Below are positions 36,592 through 46,425 of a DNA stretch of 64,000 nt, in pieces. Position numbers and translations under genes: made by a program. The notes below the pieces were generated by a model. The model had not been told where the DNA came from. It did not search any database and saw nothing but the letters and a program-made list of their open reading frames with translations. Within the stretch, counting starts at the first letter, position 1. Each line of letters opens with the position of its first letter. This DNA comes from Varibaculum cambriense (lineage in GTDB: Bacteria > Actinomycetota > Actinomycetes > Actinomycetales > Actinomycetaceae), in assembly GCF_022133705.1 (NCBI RefSeq), contig NZ_JAKNHJ010000010.1, forward strand, positions 35,657 through 99,656, in the 5' to 3' direction.

Positions 36592-37941
36592 ATGAAAAAA
36601 ACAATCGCATTGACCTGCGGTGTAGCTGTATTTGCCACAGCAGGTCTAGCGGGGTGCGCCCCACAGGAAACAAAGGGAAACGACACAGATAATAGTAAGG
36701 TCACCTACAGTTTGTGGGATCCCAACCAAAAACCAGCTTACGAGGCTTGTGCTGCCGAGTTTAAAAAGAAAAGTGGGATTAGCGTCGACATTCAGCAAAC
36801 CGGGTGGGACGATTACTGGAAGAATTTGACTGTCCAATTATCTTCAGGAGAGGCGCCGGACGTCATTACCAATCACGTAGCTCAATACCCTGAACTAGCA
36901 GCTAAAGGGGTCTTGACCGATCTTAAACCATATATCCAAAAAGATAAGATTGACATGAGTCAATACACTGGCGATTTGGCATCCCTGTGGAATTACGAAG
37001 ATAAAACTTTTGGGATTCCACAAGACTGGGACACTATAGCTCTCGTCTATAACGTAAAGGACGTTAAAGACGCCGGAATTGATGAAGCTAGTTTGCAGAA
37101 ATTAGATTGGAATCCCCAAGATGGCGGTAGTTTTGGCAAAGCTATAGCTCACTTGACTATAGATAAGAACGGAAAACGCGGGGACGAGGCCGGGTTTGAC
37201 AAGAACAATGTTGAAACTTACGGCTGGGGACTGGAAACTAATTCTGGAGTAGTTGGTCAAGGCCCGTGGTCATGGTTCGCCCTTTCTAACGGTTTCAACT
37301 ACTTAGATAAGAATCCGTTTGGTCGCCATTACAACTTAGATTCTCCCAAACTGATTGAAGCCATGAAATGGTGGCAGCAGCAGATTCAGGCCGGATATGT
37401 TACCCCGGTTGAGAAGGCAGGCGACCTTGGTCTAGAACCTATGATGGAACAAAATAAAGCAGCTATAGTACCTGACGGCTCCTGGAGAATTAATACTTGG
37501 TCTCAATCAAAGACTCAAAAGTTCAAGTTCGCTCCTCTTCCCAAAGGGCCTATGGGACAAAAAACCATAATCAATGGTCTCGCGCCCTCTATAACCAAGA
37601 ATGCCAAAGATAAAGACAAAGCGTGGCAGTGGGTCAAATTCTTAACATCTACGGAATGTCAGAGCATTGTTGCGAAGAAAGCAATAGTGTTCCCCTCAAT
37701 TACCAGTCAATCAGAGGCAGCAGCTAAAGCCCATGAAGCCAACGGAGTCGACGTCAGCGCCTTCTTGAATATCACCAAAGACCCCAAGAACCTGGTCTAC
37801 TATCCGATCACTTTTAAGGCTGAAGAAATTAACTCTGAAGCAAACAAGGTTTTTGAAGGAATTGAGCGCGGAAGCGAAGACCCCGCTAAAGCGCTTCCAG
37901 AGTTGAACGAGAAAATAAACGAGCTCTTAGCAGAAAAGTAA
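36592..37941 (+). CDS. Sugar ABC transporter substrate-binding lipoprotein
   Basis: A 449-residue family 1 extracellular solute-binding protein. The signal peptide ends in the lipobox LAGC (Cys22), so it is lipid-anchored to the outer membrane face. SYNTAX of the fold is visible as VTYSLWDPNQKPAYEACA, APDVITNHVAQYPELA, QDWDTIALVYN and NKAAIVPDGSWRI. Trp-rich segments line the sugar site. It follows the permeases by 22 bases and precedes the alpha-galactosidase by 32 bases. Confidence 0.93.
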   Translation: MKKTIALTCGVAVFATAGLAGCAPQETKGNDTDNSKVTYSLWDPNQKPAYEACAAEFKKKSGISVDIQQTGWDDYWKNLTVQLSSGEAPDVITNHVAQYPELAAKGVLTDLKPYIQKDKIDMSQYTGDLASLWNYEDKTFGIPQDWDTIALVYNVKDVKDAGIDEASLQKLDWNPQDGGSFGKAIAHLTIDKNGKRGDEAGFDKNNVETYGWGLETNSGVVGQGPWSWFALSNGFNYLDKNPFGRHYNLDSPKLIEAMKWWQQQIQAGYVTPVEKAGDLGLEPMMEQNKAAIVPDGSWRINTWSQSKTQKFKFAPLPKGPMGQKTIINGLAPSITKNAKDKDKAWQWVKFLTSTECQSIVAKKAIVFPSITSQSEAAAKAHEANGVDVSAFLNITKDPKNLVYYPITFKAEEINSEANKVFEGIERGSEDPAKALPELNEKINELLAEK

Positions 37942-37973
37942 AACACTACTCCCCCACCACGAGGAACGGGATC

Positions 37974-39599
37974 ATGAAGATAAAATACCAGCACGGAAAA
38001 TTTATTTTTCCGGAACAGATTTCTAGCTCAGCTGCCAATATCTCTTGCGGACAAGTTGGTGACGCAACTAATCAACAGCCTCCCACCGGCAGCGGTGTCT
38101 CAGTAACCTGCGCGGAAATTCAGGTATCCTATCCTGACCTTAAAAATGTTGAGTTCTATCGACATGGCTGGAATTCTTGGTCCCCGACCTCGTGGTGGTC
38201 GGTAACTAAACCTCCTTACCGGGTTTGGAACAATCCCCCTCGCTCACTAACAGCCGAAGACGCGTATTCTGATGATCCCAAAGTTCATCAGTCGTATCTA
38301 TTAACTGCAATCAAGGTAGATCCGGAAAAGGAACTCATCATGCTTATCGGATCCTTAGGAGGGAAATCTGGATATTTTGAGATTGGAGAACATCTATTAA
38401 CCGCAAGAAAGTTACCAGACAAAACCGACAATTCTGCGCATCCTGCCCCATCAAAATGCGATAAAGATAGCTACGTCTCGTGGTGGGTTGGGATTGGTAC
38501 AGAACTGAGTGTTTTTCAGGCCTATGCCGCTGCCCTTAGAAAATCTCTAGGTAGTAAAGACAAACGACTCAACCGTTACCCAGGGACTATTTGGTCGTCT
38601 TGGTATTCCTGGTTTGAAGAGATCAGCGAAGAAACTATTGAAGCCGAAATCATTCCAGCTGGACGCAGCGGATATCAGGTACTTGAAATAGATGACGGGT
38701 GGGAGAAAGGGATAGGAGATTGGCAACCTAACGCAAAATTTCCCTCCGGCTTAGAGGCTTTGGCAAATAAGATAAGAAACAACGACCTGACACCCGGAAT
38801 CTGGGTTTCACCTTTTATTGCCTCAGGTAATAGTGCAATCGTCCAAGAGCACCCAGAATATTTCATTCATGATTTTTCCGGAAATTTGGAACCTGCTGGC
38901 TACAACTGGGGAGATTACTACTACGGATTAGACTGCACCCACCCAGGGGCGAAAACTTGGCTCAAAGAAATCCTTACAACTATTTATGAGTGGGGATTCA
39001 GGTATTTCAAACTGGACTTTCTGAACGCTGCTGCAATAGTAGGACGGCGTTATCGAACAGTTTCAAGGGAATACGCCTACCAGGAGGGACTGAAAACAAT
39101 ACGTGAAGCACTCCCAGATGCGTACCTAATGGCCTCAGGCGCACTGATCGGACCGTCTTTAGGGCTAGTCGACGGAATGCGGGTTGGACCTGATACCGCT
39201 CCTTATTGGGATAACACTGAACGTAAACAAGATCCCTCCGGGCCAGCTGTCCGCAATGCGGCTTTAAACTCGCTGTCTCGCTATTGGTTGAAGCCCCTGG
39301 TAGCGCTAGATCCTGATGTGGCGTTTACCCGTTCGCGAGGTTCTCTCCTGAGCCCCCAAGCGAATGAGTTTACCCAGAATCTAGCAAGAGTATGCGGTAA
39401 TTTTAGCTGTTCTGATCCATACTCTTGGCTAACTGATTCCGAAAAGAACCAGGTAAGAGAAATTTGCACGGAATTTAGGATGCCGCTCTCAGTCAAACAG
39501 ATATCTCGCTTCAAATTCCGTAGCGGAAATGAAGTGGTTGATTTTGCCCCCTGGCTCTACCCAACAGAGCGAATTTCCGATCGTATTTTAGCGAAATAA
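37974..39599 (+). CDS. Alpha-galactosidase, glycoside hydrolase family 36 type
   Basis: A 541-residue enzyme without signal peptide, so cytosolic. The TIM barrel contains YQVLEIDDGWEKGIGDWQ, GIWVSPFIA, and FRYFKLDFLNAAA whose Asp348 is the expected nucleophile; VDGMRVGPDTAPYW provides the likely acid/base Asp407. It is shorter than the ~730-residue GH36 group I enzymes, with a reduced N-terminal beta-sandwich. It would hydrolyse terminal alpha-galactosyl residues from imported oligosaccharides. Last gene of the operon; no clear terminator before truA, which converges at 39642. Confidence 0.88.
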   Translation: MKIKYQHGKFIFPEQISSSAANISCGQVGDATNQQPPTGSGVSVTCAEIQVSYPDLKNVEFYRHGWNSWSPTSWWSVTKPPYRVWNNPPRSLTAEDAYSDDPKVHQSYLLTAIKVDPEKELIMLIGSLGGKSGYFEIGEHLLTARKLPDKTDNSAHPAPSKCDKDSYVSWWVGIGTELSVFQAYAAALRKSLGSKDKRLNRYPGTIWSSWYSWFEEISEETIEAEIIPAGRSGYQVLEIDDGWEKGIGDWQPNAKFPSGLEALANKIRNNDLTPGIWVSPFIASGNSAIVQEHPEYFIHDFSGNLEPAGYNWGDYYYGLDCTHPGAKTWLKEILTTIYEWGFRYFKLDFLNAAAIVGRRYRTVSREYAYQEGLKTIREALPDAYLMASGALIGPSLGLVDGMRVGPDTAPYWDNTERKQDPSGPAVRNAALNSLSRYWLKPLVALDPDVAFTRSRGSLLSPQANEFTQNLARVCGNFSCSDPYSWLTDSEKNQVREICTEFRMPLSVKQISRFKFRSGNEVVDFAPWLYPTERISDRILAK

Positions 39600-39641
39600 G
39601 GGCAGCTGTCTTTAGCTTGGTACCTTACGGCTTTGGGTCAC

Positions 39642-40514
39642 TTAAGAGGGCGAGTTTTCGGGCAGGGTACGGACTACTTTGGCTTTTTGGGCTTGCAAGG
39701 CGTATTCGTCCTCCGGAGGATAGGCTACCTCCCAAAGAGTCAGCCCCCGCCCATCGGCAAGCGGAACCCGCTGGTCACGTACTCCGGCAGCCAGCAGCTC
39801 CCCTACCCAGTTAGGTTCGTATTTACCCCGCCCAATCTCGATTAAAGCTCCCATCATGAACCTGACTTGGGAGTGACAAAACGCGTCGGCGCGAATCATC
39901 GCTTGTACGATTCCGGCACCAGGACGGGAAATATTAAAGGAATGAAGCGTGCGCACTGTAGTCGCGCCCTCCCGAGGTTTCGCAAAAGGTAGAAAATCAT
40001 GCTCGCCACATAACGCCTGCGCTGCCACCTGCATTGTTGTCTCTTCCAGGGGCGAGGAGGTGCGGGCGATATCCAAGCGGCAAGGATCTTGGGCACGGGG
40101 ATCATCACAAATCAGATAGCGGTAGGTGCGAGAAAGCGCCGAAAAACGAGCATCAAAGTCCCTAGATACCACCCTGACCTGTTTTATTGCCAAAGCTCCG
40201 TTCAAACCGCGTCCCGCGAGGCCTTCTAGACGAGCCCGGAGCCGTTCCCCTCGCACCTGGTCGTTTTCCTCGCGCCCTCGGGACAGGGAAAGCCAAAAGT
40301 CTTTCGTCACGTCCAAGTGGGCAACCTGTCCGCGGGCATGCACCCCCGCATCGGTGCGCCCGGCGACGGTAAGCTGCGCCGGCTGGCGGGTAATCAGACT
40401 CAGCGCTTCTTCCAGGCGACCTTGCACGGTCAGCAAACCCGGTTGGCGTGCCCAACCGTGAAACGGTGCGCCGCGATAGGCCAGGTCTAGGCGCAAACGA
40501 ATCGAGCCGTCCAT
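39642..40514 (-). CDS. truA: tRNA pseudouridine(38-40) synthase TruA
   Basis: A 290-residue protein: RLDLAYRGAPFHGWARQP, the catalytic-aspartate motif VAGRTDAGVHARGQVAHLD, SRTYRYLI and late FCHSQVRFMMGALIEIGRGK (as two adjacent segments). It isomerises U38-40 in tRNA anticodon arms. The start at 40514 overlaps the stop of the upstream ROK kinase gene (TGATG); an ATG 18 bases earlier is possible. Normal position downstream of rplQ, but with the ROK kinase inserted. Confidence 0.94.
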   Translation of the reverse strand: MDGSIRLRLDLAYRGAPFHGWARQPGLLTVQGRLEEALSLITRQPAQLTVAGRTDAGVHARGQVAHLDVTKDFWLSLSRGREENDQVRGERLRARLEGLAGRGLNGALAIKQVRVVSRDFDARFSALSRTYRYLICDDPRAQDPCRLDIARTSSPLEETTMQVAAQALCGEHDFLPFAKPREGATTVRTLHSFNISRPGAGIVQAMIRADAFCHSQVRFMMGALIEIGRGKYEPNWVGELLAAGVRDQRVPLADGRGLTLWEVAYPPEDEYALQAQKAKVVRTLPENSPS

Positions 40515-41272
40515 CAGGTGGTCAGCCCCCAAGCCCGCACCCCGCCGCGAATACCGGCATCATTAGGCACGATCACCACTTCTTCACCGAGGGTTTTGCG
40601 TACCGATTCCACAATGTGCGCCGAGTTTCCTCCTCCTAGGTAGAGCCGATCCCACATAATTGCATCGCGTAGCACCCCTACTACGCGTCTTACCCGCCGT
40701 GACCAGTGGGCATCCCCCATGCGTACCCGTTCGGGCTCTCCCACGTAATCGTCGAAGAGCAAGCCCCAGCGGGCGACCATATGGGAAAGTTCCATATGGG
40801 GAGCCAGGCGTCCTCCATCCCAAATTGAATTCCCGAGCCCGGTTCCCAAGGTAATGATCATTTCCATGCCGGTACCAGAGATAACCCCGGCTCCCGCCAC
40901 TTCCGCATCGTTTAAAACTAGGGAGGGCAACGAAGTTTGTTGTTCTAACGCACCTGCCAGGTCAAAGTTTTCCCATGCCTGTACCATTTCGGGTAATACC
41001 CGGGTACGCGGCCCAGACCGGCACACATAATGGGGGGTGGAAATGACTACTCCGTGGCGGATCATGCCGGGCATACCTACGGTGATCCGATCGGTTTCCG
41101 CCTTAAATTCAGTGCGGAAATCCTCTACAATCTGGATTAACTTTTCCGGAGGCAACGGGTAGGGGGTGGGAACTCGCAGGGAAGGCGCCACCATGGTGCC
41201 GCGTTTATCGAGTACCGAGGCCTTGATCCCGCCTCCGCCACAATCAACAGACAAGGTCAGAGGGGTTCTCAT
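40514..41272 (-). CDS. ROK-family sugar kinase, polyphosphate-glucokinase-like
   Basis: A 252-residue ROK kinase: LSVDCGGGGIKASVLD phosphate loop, VGMPGMIRHGVV, SLVLNDAEVAGAG with the catalytic Asp, IITLGTGLGNSIWDGG, LAPHMELSH and RLYLGGGNSAHIV. The short length and LNDAE/GTGLG pattern resemble actinobacterial polyphosphate glucokinases, but the typical PPGK polyphosphate motifs are not decisive. Start set at ATG 41272 after GGGAAAAGAG. It lies between rplQ's terminator and truA and is translationally coupled to truA. Confidence 0.78.
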   Translation of the reverse strand: MRTPLTLSVDCGGGGIKASVLDKRGTMVAPSLRVPTPYPLPPEKLIQIVEDFRTEFKAETDRITVGMPGMIRHGVVISTPHYVCRSGPRTRVLPEMVQAWENFDLAGALEQQTSLPSLVLNDAEVAGAGVISGTGMEMIITLGTGLGNSIWDGGRLAPHMELSHMVARWGLLFDDYVGEPERVRMGDAHWSRRVRRVVGVLRDAIMWDRLYLGGGNSAHIVESVRKTLGEEVVIVPNDAGIRGGVRAWGLTT

Positions 41273-41362
41273 CTCTTTTCCCATGTTCTAAGCTTACCGG
41301 CAGATTATTACTTGCCGATCTGGTTGACCGCTAAGATTCAGTACCAGGTCTTAAAATCTGCT

Positions 41363-41412
41363 ACCAATAAATAATGCGGGCAGTTGGCATTATCTATGCC
41401 AACTGCCCGCAT
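41363..41412 (-). terminator. Intrinsic terminator after rplQ
   Basis: Perfect 17-base stem ATGCGGGCAGTTGGCAT (41374-41390) with 41396-41412, 5-base loop, followed on the minus strand by TATTTATTGG. It closes the infA-rplQ transcript. Confidence 0.88.
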
Positions 41413-41462
41413 CAAGTTATCACAACTTACCACGTCAGCTAGTGACGGATAAGTGCAAAGAA

Positions 41463-42041
41463 CTATTCTTCAGAATCTGCCGCTTCGTCCGCGTCTTCAG
41501 CTTTTTCAGCTTCCGCGTTCTCTTCGCTGGCGTCCGAAGTTTCGACTGCCTCTTCCGAAGCAGTTTCTTCGGCCTTTTCAGCCTCTTTGGATTCCTCCGG
41601 CTGTTCAGGCTTATCAGCTTCGTCCTTGGTCGGCTGCACTTTGGCTTTCGACTCTACCTTTTCGGTGACCAAAGAAATCTCGGCCATAGGCGCATTATCG
41701 CCCCGACGAGCAGGCAGTTTTACAATCCGGGTGTACCCGCCCTGACGGTTGGGATCCAGATCCGGAACTACTTCATCAAACAGGGTATATACCGCATCGA
41801 ATCCGCGGGTGTACTTATCTACCTGGGTGCTCAGCTTGCGGGCAACCATACGGCGATTGTGGATATCACCCTTCTTCGCCTTGGTGATCAGCTTTTCAAT
41901 GTAGGGCTGTAGGCGGCGAGCCTTCGCTTCAGTAGTGCGGATCGAACGGTGTTCGATCAGCGATTTCGCCAGATTCGCCAAGATTTTACGCTCATGTGCC
42001 GGGCCGGCTCCTAGCCGCGGACCTTTAGATGGCTTAGGCAT
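41463..42041 (-). CDS. rplQ: 50S ribosomal protein L17 with acidic tail
   Basis: A 192-residue protein whose first ~120 residues are L17 ([46 protein letters not shown]). The last ~65 residues are an almost pure Glu/Ala/Asp/Ser tail (for example [20 protein letters not shown]), a low-complexity extension found in many actinobacterial L17 proteins. 57 bases downstream of rpoA. Confidence 0.96.
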   Translation of the reverse strand: MPKPSKGPRLGAGPAHERKILANLAKSLIEHRSIRTTEAKARRLQPYIEKLITKAKKGDIHNRRMVARKLSTQVDKYTRGFDAVYTLFDEVVPDLDPNRQGGYTRIVKLPARRGDNAPMAEISLVTEKVESKAKVQPTKDEADKPEQPEESKEAEKAEETASEEAVETSDASEENAEAEKAEDADEAADSEE

Positions 42042-42098
42042 GTTTCTTCCTTTACTTTCCTAAAAAACTTTATTGTTTCAGCGCCGAGAAAACCCGAC

Positions 42099-43100
42099 TT
42101 AGTCGTCAGAGAACTGCAACGAACTGGAGTTGGTCAGATCATCTAGATTGACCGAGGAGGGCAGCGGAGAATCCTTTAACGCCATCCCCATTTCCGCCAG
42201 CTTCGCTTTAATCTCTTCGATTGACTTAGCGCCGAAATTCCGGATATCCAAAAGATCGGCCTCGGAGCGAGCAACCAGTTGCCCCACCGTGTTGATTCCT
42301 TCCCGCGTCAAAGCGTTGTAGGAACGAGACTGTAGATTCAGGTCATCAATAGACAGGGCCAGATCTTGAGCCAGCGCCTGATCCGTTTGCGGAGCGCCAA
42401 TCTCAATCCCTTCGGCCTCAATATTGAGTTCCTGACACAAACCGAACAGCTCTACCAGGGTTTTGCCCGCCGAAGCCAGCGCATCCCGGGGTGCTAGTCC
42501 CGGCTTGGTTTCCACATCCACAATCAAACGGTCAAAGTCCGTGCGCTGCTCTACACGAGTAGCCTCTACCTTGTAGCGGACTTTAACCACCGGAGAATAG
42601 ATGGAGTCGATGGGAATCCGAGAAATCTCGTGCCCATCAGACTTGTTCTGATCAGCAGAAACGTAGCCGCGACCGCGTTCTACCGTCAGCTCAATTTCTA
42701 GCTTTCCAGAATCGTTCAAAGTGGCCAGATACAAATCCGGGTTGTGGATCTCTACGCCTGCCGGAGGGGTAATGTCCCCAGCGGTAACCTGCCCAGCACC
42801 TGCTTTACGCAGATACATAACTACCGGTTCGTCATTCTCCGAAGAAAGCACAATCTGTTTAATGTTCAGAATGATCTCGGAGACGTCCTCCATTACTCCC
42901 GGAATAGTGCGGAACTCATGCGGCACCCCCTCGATACGGATCGAGGTGACTGCGGCTCCCGGAATGGAGGAAAGTAGGGTACGCCGCAAACTGTTACCTA
43001 GAGTGTGTCCAAATCCGGGTTCTAGGGGTTCAAGAGTGAAGCGGGAACGCTGATCGTTAACCGCTTGTTCTGATAGCACGGGTCGCTGTGAAATAAGCAA
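42099..43100 (-). CDS. rpoA: DNA-directed RNA polymerase subunit alpha
   Basis: A 333-residue protein starting [15 protein letters not shown] and containing the dimerisation motif [21 protein letters not shown], then a C-terminal domain [23 protein letters not shown] that binds UP elements and activators. The start is TTG 43100, preceded by GAAAGGA; homologues begin with the same MLIAQRP-type sequence, which supports it. The rpsD gene that often precedes rpoA is absent; the 162-base gap to rpsK contains only a CTGACC-AAA-GGTCAG hairpin (43151-43165). Confidence 0.97.
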   Translation of the reverse strand: MLISQRPVLSEQAVNDQRSRFTLEPLEPGFGHTLGNSLRRTLLSSIPGAAVTSIRIEGVPHEFRTIPGVMEDVSEIILNIKQIVLSSENDEPVVMYLRKAGAGQVTAGDITPPAGVEIHNPDLYLATLNDSGKLEIELTVERGRGYVSADQNKSDGHEISRIPIDSIYSPVVKVRYKVEATRVEQRTDFDRLIVDVETKPGLAPRDALASAGKTLVELFGLCQELNIEAEGIEIGAPQTDQALAQDLALSIDDLNLQSRSYNALTREGINTVGQLVARSEADLLDIRNFGAKSIEEIKAKLAEMGMALKDSPLPSSVNLDDLTNSSSLQFSDD

Positions 43101-43262
43101 CGTGTTGTCCTTTCTGTCGCCCAGCCCGCCATATGACTGGAACGGACGTCCTGACCAAAGGTCAGCCTTAGAGACAAGACTGCGAAATCTCCCAAATGAC
43201 GGCCTGGAGACTCACAGAAGTGTTTTACTATCTTCTTTTTTCTACTTCAGTTAGGACGCGCC

Positions 43263-43661
43263 TTATACGCGACGGCGCTTGGGAGGACGGCAGCCATTGT
43301 GGGCATGCGGGGTAACGTCCTGAATGGAACCGACTTCGAGGCCGGTAGCTTGCAGGGAACGAATAGCGGTCTCGCGACCCGACCCCGGTCCTTTCACGAA
43401 CACGTCAACTTTCTTCATGCCGTGTTCTTGAGCCCGCCGAGCAGCAGCTTCAGCAGCCATCTGTGCAGCGAAAGGAGTGGATTTACGGGATCCTTTAAAG
43501 CCCATCTGGCCAGCAGAAGACCAGGAAATAACGGCTCCGGACGGATCGGTAATCGAAACGATAGTGTTATTGAATGTGGACTTAATGAACGCTTTTCCCT
43601 GAACAACGTTCTTACGCGCAGCCCGACGCGGCTTACGGCTCTTAATAGAACTAGCAGCCAT
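43263..43661 (-). CDS. rpsK: 30S ribosomal protein S11
   Basis: A 132-residue protein with [21 protein letters not shown] and the ending [17 protein letters not shown], diagnostic of S11 on the 30S platform. 45 bases after rpsM. Confidence 0.98.
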   Translation of the reverse strand: MAASSIKSRKPRRAARKNVVQGKAFIKSTFNNTIVSITDPSGAVISWSSAGQMGFKGSRKSTPFAAQMAAEAAARRAQEHGMKKVDVFVKGPGSGRETAIRSLQATGLEVGSIQDVTPHAHNGCRPPKRRRV

Positions 43662-43706
43662 ATCTTCCTTCTTTTCTCAGATCCAGCAGGTGGTGCCTGC
43701 GCTTAC

Positions 43707-44084
43707 TTATACAGCCTTCTTCTTACCGGCAACCGTGCGCTTAGGTCCCTTGCGGGTACGCGCATTGGTCTTGGTCCGTTGACCGTGCACCGGCAAGTGG
43801 AAACGGTGACGCAGACCCTGGTAGGAACCGATCTCAATCTTGCGGCGAATATCGGCTTGGACCTCACGACGAAGGTCACCTTCTACTTTGTAGTTCGATT
43901 CAATGAAGTCGCGAACTTTAATCAGATCTTCTTCAGAAATATCTTTTACGCGTACATCCGGGCTAACCCCGGTTTCTTGCAGCGTTTTTTGAGCGCGAGT
44001 GCGCCCTACGCCGTAAATGTAAGTAAGTGCCACTTCCAGCCGCTTCTCGCGGGGAAGATCAACACCGGCAATACGTGCTGCCAT
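43707..44084 (-). CDS. rpsM: 30S ribosomal protein S13
   Basis: A 125-residue protein starting [20 protein letters not shown] with [21 protein letters not shown] near the end. Start set at ATG 44084 after GGAGAG; the frame extends 81 bases further without site or similarity. It contacts the 50S subunit and P-site tRNA from the 30S head. Confidence 0.98.
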   Translation of the reverse strand: MAARIAGVDLPREKRLEVALTYIYGVGRTRAQKTLQETGVSPDVRVKDISEEDLIKVRDFIESNYKVEGDLRREVQADIRRKIEIGSYQGLRHRFHLPVHGQRTKTNARTRKGPKRTVAGKKKAV

Positions 44085-44212
44085 TAATTTTCTCTCCACA
44101 TTGTTTCCGGAGGCCGTCGCGCCACCTTCCGTTTTCCCGGCCCAGGCCTCCGGACCTGGGGTCACCTTCCGTATCTGAAAGGTGCTGGTAGCACGCTTAT
44201 TATTGTTCTCGG

Positions 44213-44326
44213 CTAGCCTTGACGCTGTTTATGCCGAGGGTTTTCGCAAATCACCATGACAACGCCGTGGCGACGAATCACCTTGCATTTTTCACAGATC
44301 TTCTTAACGCTGGGTTGAACCTTCAT
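44213..44326 (-). CDS. rpmJ: 50S ribosomal protein L36
   Basis: A 37-residue protein, [20 protein letters not shown] followed by [17 protein letters not shown]. The Cys-x2-Cys, Cys and His residues form the zinc site of the C-plus type L36. It lies between infA and rpsM, its usual place, with a GGGAAGTT-type weak ribosome site. Confidence 0.97.
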   Translation of the reverse strand: MKVQPSVKKICEKCKVIRRHGVVMVICENPRHKQRQG

Positions 44327-44369
44327 AACTTCCCTCTAGCTGCGACGAATTTCTTCGCTGTCCGCTGCT

Positions 44370-44591
44370 TTACTTGTATCGATAAACGATTCGGCCGCGC
44401 GATAAATCGTAGGGACTGAGCTCTACTACCACACGATCCTCTGGCAAGATCCGGATATAATGCTGACGCATTTTGCCCGAGATGTGCGCTAACACCTTAT
44501 GACCGTTTTCCAGTTCCACCCGAAAATATGCATTCGGGAGTGCCTCTGCTACGGTACCTTCGACCTCTACAACGCCTTCTTTTTTAGCCAT
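44370..44591 (-). CDS. infA: Translation initiation factor IF-1
   Basis: A 73-residue OB-fold protein: [39 protein letters not shown] and [13 protein letters not shown]. It binds the 30S A site during initiation. 43 bases upstream of rpmJ. The 234-base gap to the MazF-like gene contains no gene; a TAGTAT (minus strand, near 44634) may be its -10, without a good -35. Confidence 0.98.
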   Translation of the reverse strand: MAKKEGVVEVEGTVAEALPNAYFRVELENGHKVLAHISGKMRQHYIRILPEDRVVVELSPYDLSRGRIVYRYK

Positions 44592-44825
44592 CTATCCTTC
44601 ACTAACCTTGTTCACATAGGATGACTAGCGGGTATACTATTCCCCTCTAGTCACAAACCCAATAGTCAACTTTACGTTAGTTGCGGGACTAACCTAAAGC
44701 TGATACGGGGTTAGATCGGTCACGCCTTTACCTTTTCTACTGTTATCAGCGTGTCGCAGGTTGCAAATCCTGTCCTTAATAACTAAGTTCTGCGCCCTCT
44801 CGAAACGCCCCTTGTCTGCTCCCTA

Positions 44826-45368
44826 CTATTTCAGTCTTTGCTGTTTGCGGATAGCCGCGGCTACCTGGTTAAAACGTTCGCGATCTAGCCGAGCCCCTTC
44901 CCGGCGTACTTCCCGGCGAGGAATCAGCAACAACCGATCCAAGCGGGCTTCAGATTCCCTCCCCTTAGAATCCCAAGCACCAGCGCCGATATCCATCCAG
45001 TAACGTCCCCAACGCGCCTCTTGCTCGGCATCTTTATCATGATCTTTACTGGTCAACTGGGATCCAATAACTGCATCTGCTAACGCCGCCATGACTAGCA
45101 CCGGGCGATCTTTACCGCGCCCATCCTCTTCCTCATAGGGAACCCAACACCAAATCACTTCACCAGGGTCGGCGGCTCCATTCCCGGTATCCGGGTCATA
45201 GGCAAAGGGAGGAATCTTATCGCCTTTGTTCAGGTAACGTGCCCGCCCAGCCGGACGCACATATTTTTGCTGCTGGCGCCGGCGATTGGGGTGGGAAGTA
45301 GCTTGTTCGAGCTGACTGCCCCCGAGCAGCGATATCATCCGGGTTAGTTTGCGGAAGGGAATACGCAT
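44826..45368 (-). CDS. PemK/MazF-family protein without adjacent antitoxin
   Basis: A 180-residue protein. The central part has GEVIWCWVPYEEEDGRGKDRPVLVMA, quoted as GEVIWCWVPY and GKDRPVLVM, the conserved N-terminal strand and RPVLVV-like motif of MazF/PemK endoribonucleases, followed by SQLTSKDHDKD where the family carries its catalytic Thr/Ser. A ~55-residue basic N-terminal extension and a basic C-terminal helix are unusual for a plain toxin. No RHH or AbrB-type antitoxin gene is next to it; it lies between infA and map. It may be a chromosomal, domesticated member. Confidence 0.75.
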   Translation of the reverse strand: MRIPFRKLTRMISLLGGSQLEQATSHPNRRRQQQKYVRPAGRARYLNKGDKIPPFAYDPDTGNGAADPGEVIWCWVPYEEEDGRGKDRPVLVMAALADAVIGSQLTSKDHDKDAEQEARWGRYWMDIGAGAWDSKGRESEARLDRLLLIPRREVRREGARLDRERFNQVAAAIRKQQRLK

Positions 45369-45497
45369 GGGCTCGCCTCCTTTTCAAAACCGACTCTATC
45401 AGGCACCCAGGGGGTAGCGCTCAGTAAAAGGTATCCCCAAAAGCGGGGCAAAAGGATTTTCGAGGGCGAGCGCGGCGGAGATATTTCCGGTAACGAT

Positions 45498-46391
45498 CTA
45501 TAGTTTGACCGGTTTTATTCCGAAAGGTGCCAAAGCCGCCTGCCCAAAATCCGGCTGGTTGAGGACGCAGATTCCCTCCGGCAATACCGCAACTTGCGCC
45601 TCCCAATGACAGGCGAGGGCGTGATCTACGGTTTTCACTGTCCAATCATCGGCCAAGGTGGTAACCCGATTAGATCCGCGCGTCAATATCGGCTCCACGC
45701 ACAGCACCATTCCCGGTTTAATCGCCGCTGACCGGCCGGCCTCCCGAAAGTTAAAAACATCTGGTGCCTGATGCATGGCAGTCCCGATCCCATGTCCGGT
45801 GAACTCTTCTACGATTCCCGCCGTCCAACCAAAACGTTCGCTGAAGGATTCAACTGCGTCCTCGATCGCGGCGCCAATATCATTTACGCGGGCTCGCGGA
45901 CCAGCTATAGCCGCCACGCCTGCCCAGGTGCTGTAGCGAGTTATCTCTAAAAGTTGTTCTTTTTCTGAGGACGTGGGGTAGGCGTGTGCGGAAATCGATG
46001 GATCCGGCTTGGGCGCTGGTTCCTCCCCAATAATCACCGAGAACGCCGAGTCTCCGTGCCACTGTTTCCCGTCTCGCTCCAGATAGCAGCCACAATCGAA
46101 ACTAACTAAGTCTCCGACCTCGAAAGGAACGTCACCGGGGATGCCGTGAACTACGGTGTCATTGACCGAGATGCAGATGGTGGCGGGGTAATCAAAATAT
46201 CCCAGAAAGTTGGAGTGAGCGCCTCCATCGGCGATTACCTGCGCCGATATTTCATCTATTTGCCGGGGAGTGACCCCGGCTCGCGCATTCTCCCAGACGG
46301 CCTCATGAATCTGATTAACGATGAGGGCAGCCTGGCGTATATAACCCAATTGGGTCCGGTTCTTTAGTTCGATGCCTCGCCCAAATAGCAT
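45498..46391 (-). CDS. map: Methionine aminopeptidase, type I
   Basis: A 297-residue pita-bread metalloprotease. Metal ligands appear in DLVSFDCGCYLERD (first Asp region), VEEFTGHGIGTAMHQAP (His) and CVEPILTRGS (Glu). It removes the initiator methionine co-translationally. Longer than the ~255-residue E. coli enzyme because of an insertion near residues 115-135 (EEPAPKPDPSISAHAYPTSS). Third of the secY-adk-map set. Confidence 0.95.
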   Translation of the reverse strand: MLFGRGIELKNRTQLGYIRQAALIVNQIHEAVWENARAGVTPRQIDEISAQVIADGGAHSNFLGYFDYPATICISVNDTVVHGIPGDVPFEVGDLVSFDCGCYLERDGKQWHGDSAFSVIIGEEPAPKPDPSISAHAYPTSSEKEQLLEITRYSTWAGVAAIAGPRARVNDIGAAIEDAVESFSERFGWTAGIVEEFTGHGIGTAMHQAPDVFNFREAGRSAAIKPGMVLCVEPILTRGSNRVTTLADDWTVKTVDHALACHWEAQVAVLPEGICVLNQPDFGQAALAPFGIKPVKL

Positions 46392-46425
46392 GGCTACCTA
46401 TCTTCTTCCCGATGCGGTTAACTGA

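Noticed and set aside
43101-43262. A missing or degraded rpsD between rpsK and rpoA
   Set aside because: No S4 coding remnant is visible in any frame; many actinobacteria carry rpsD elsewhere, so absence here is ordinary.
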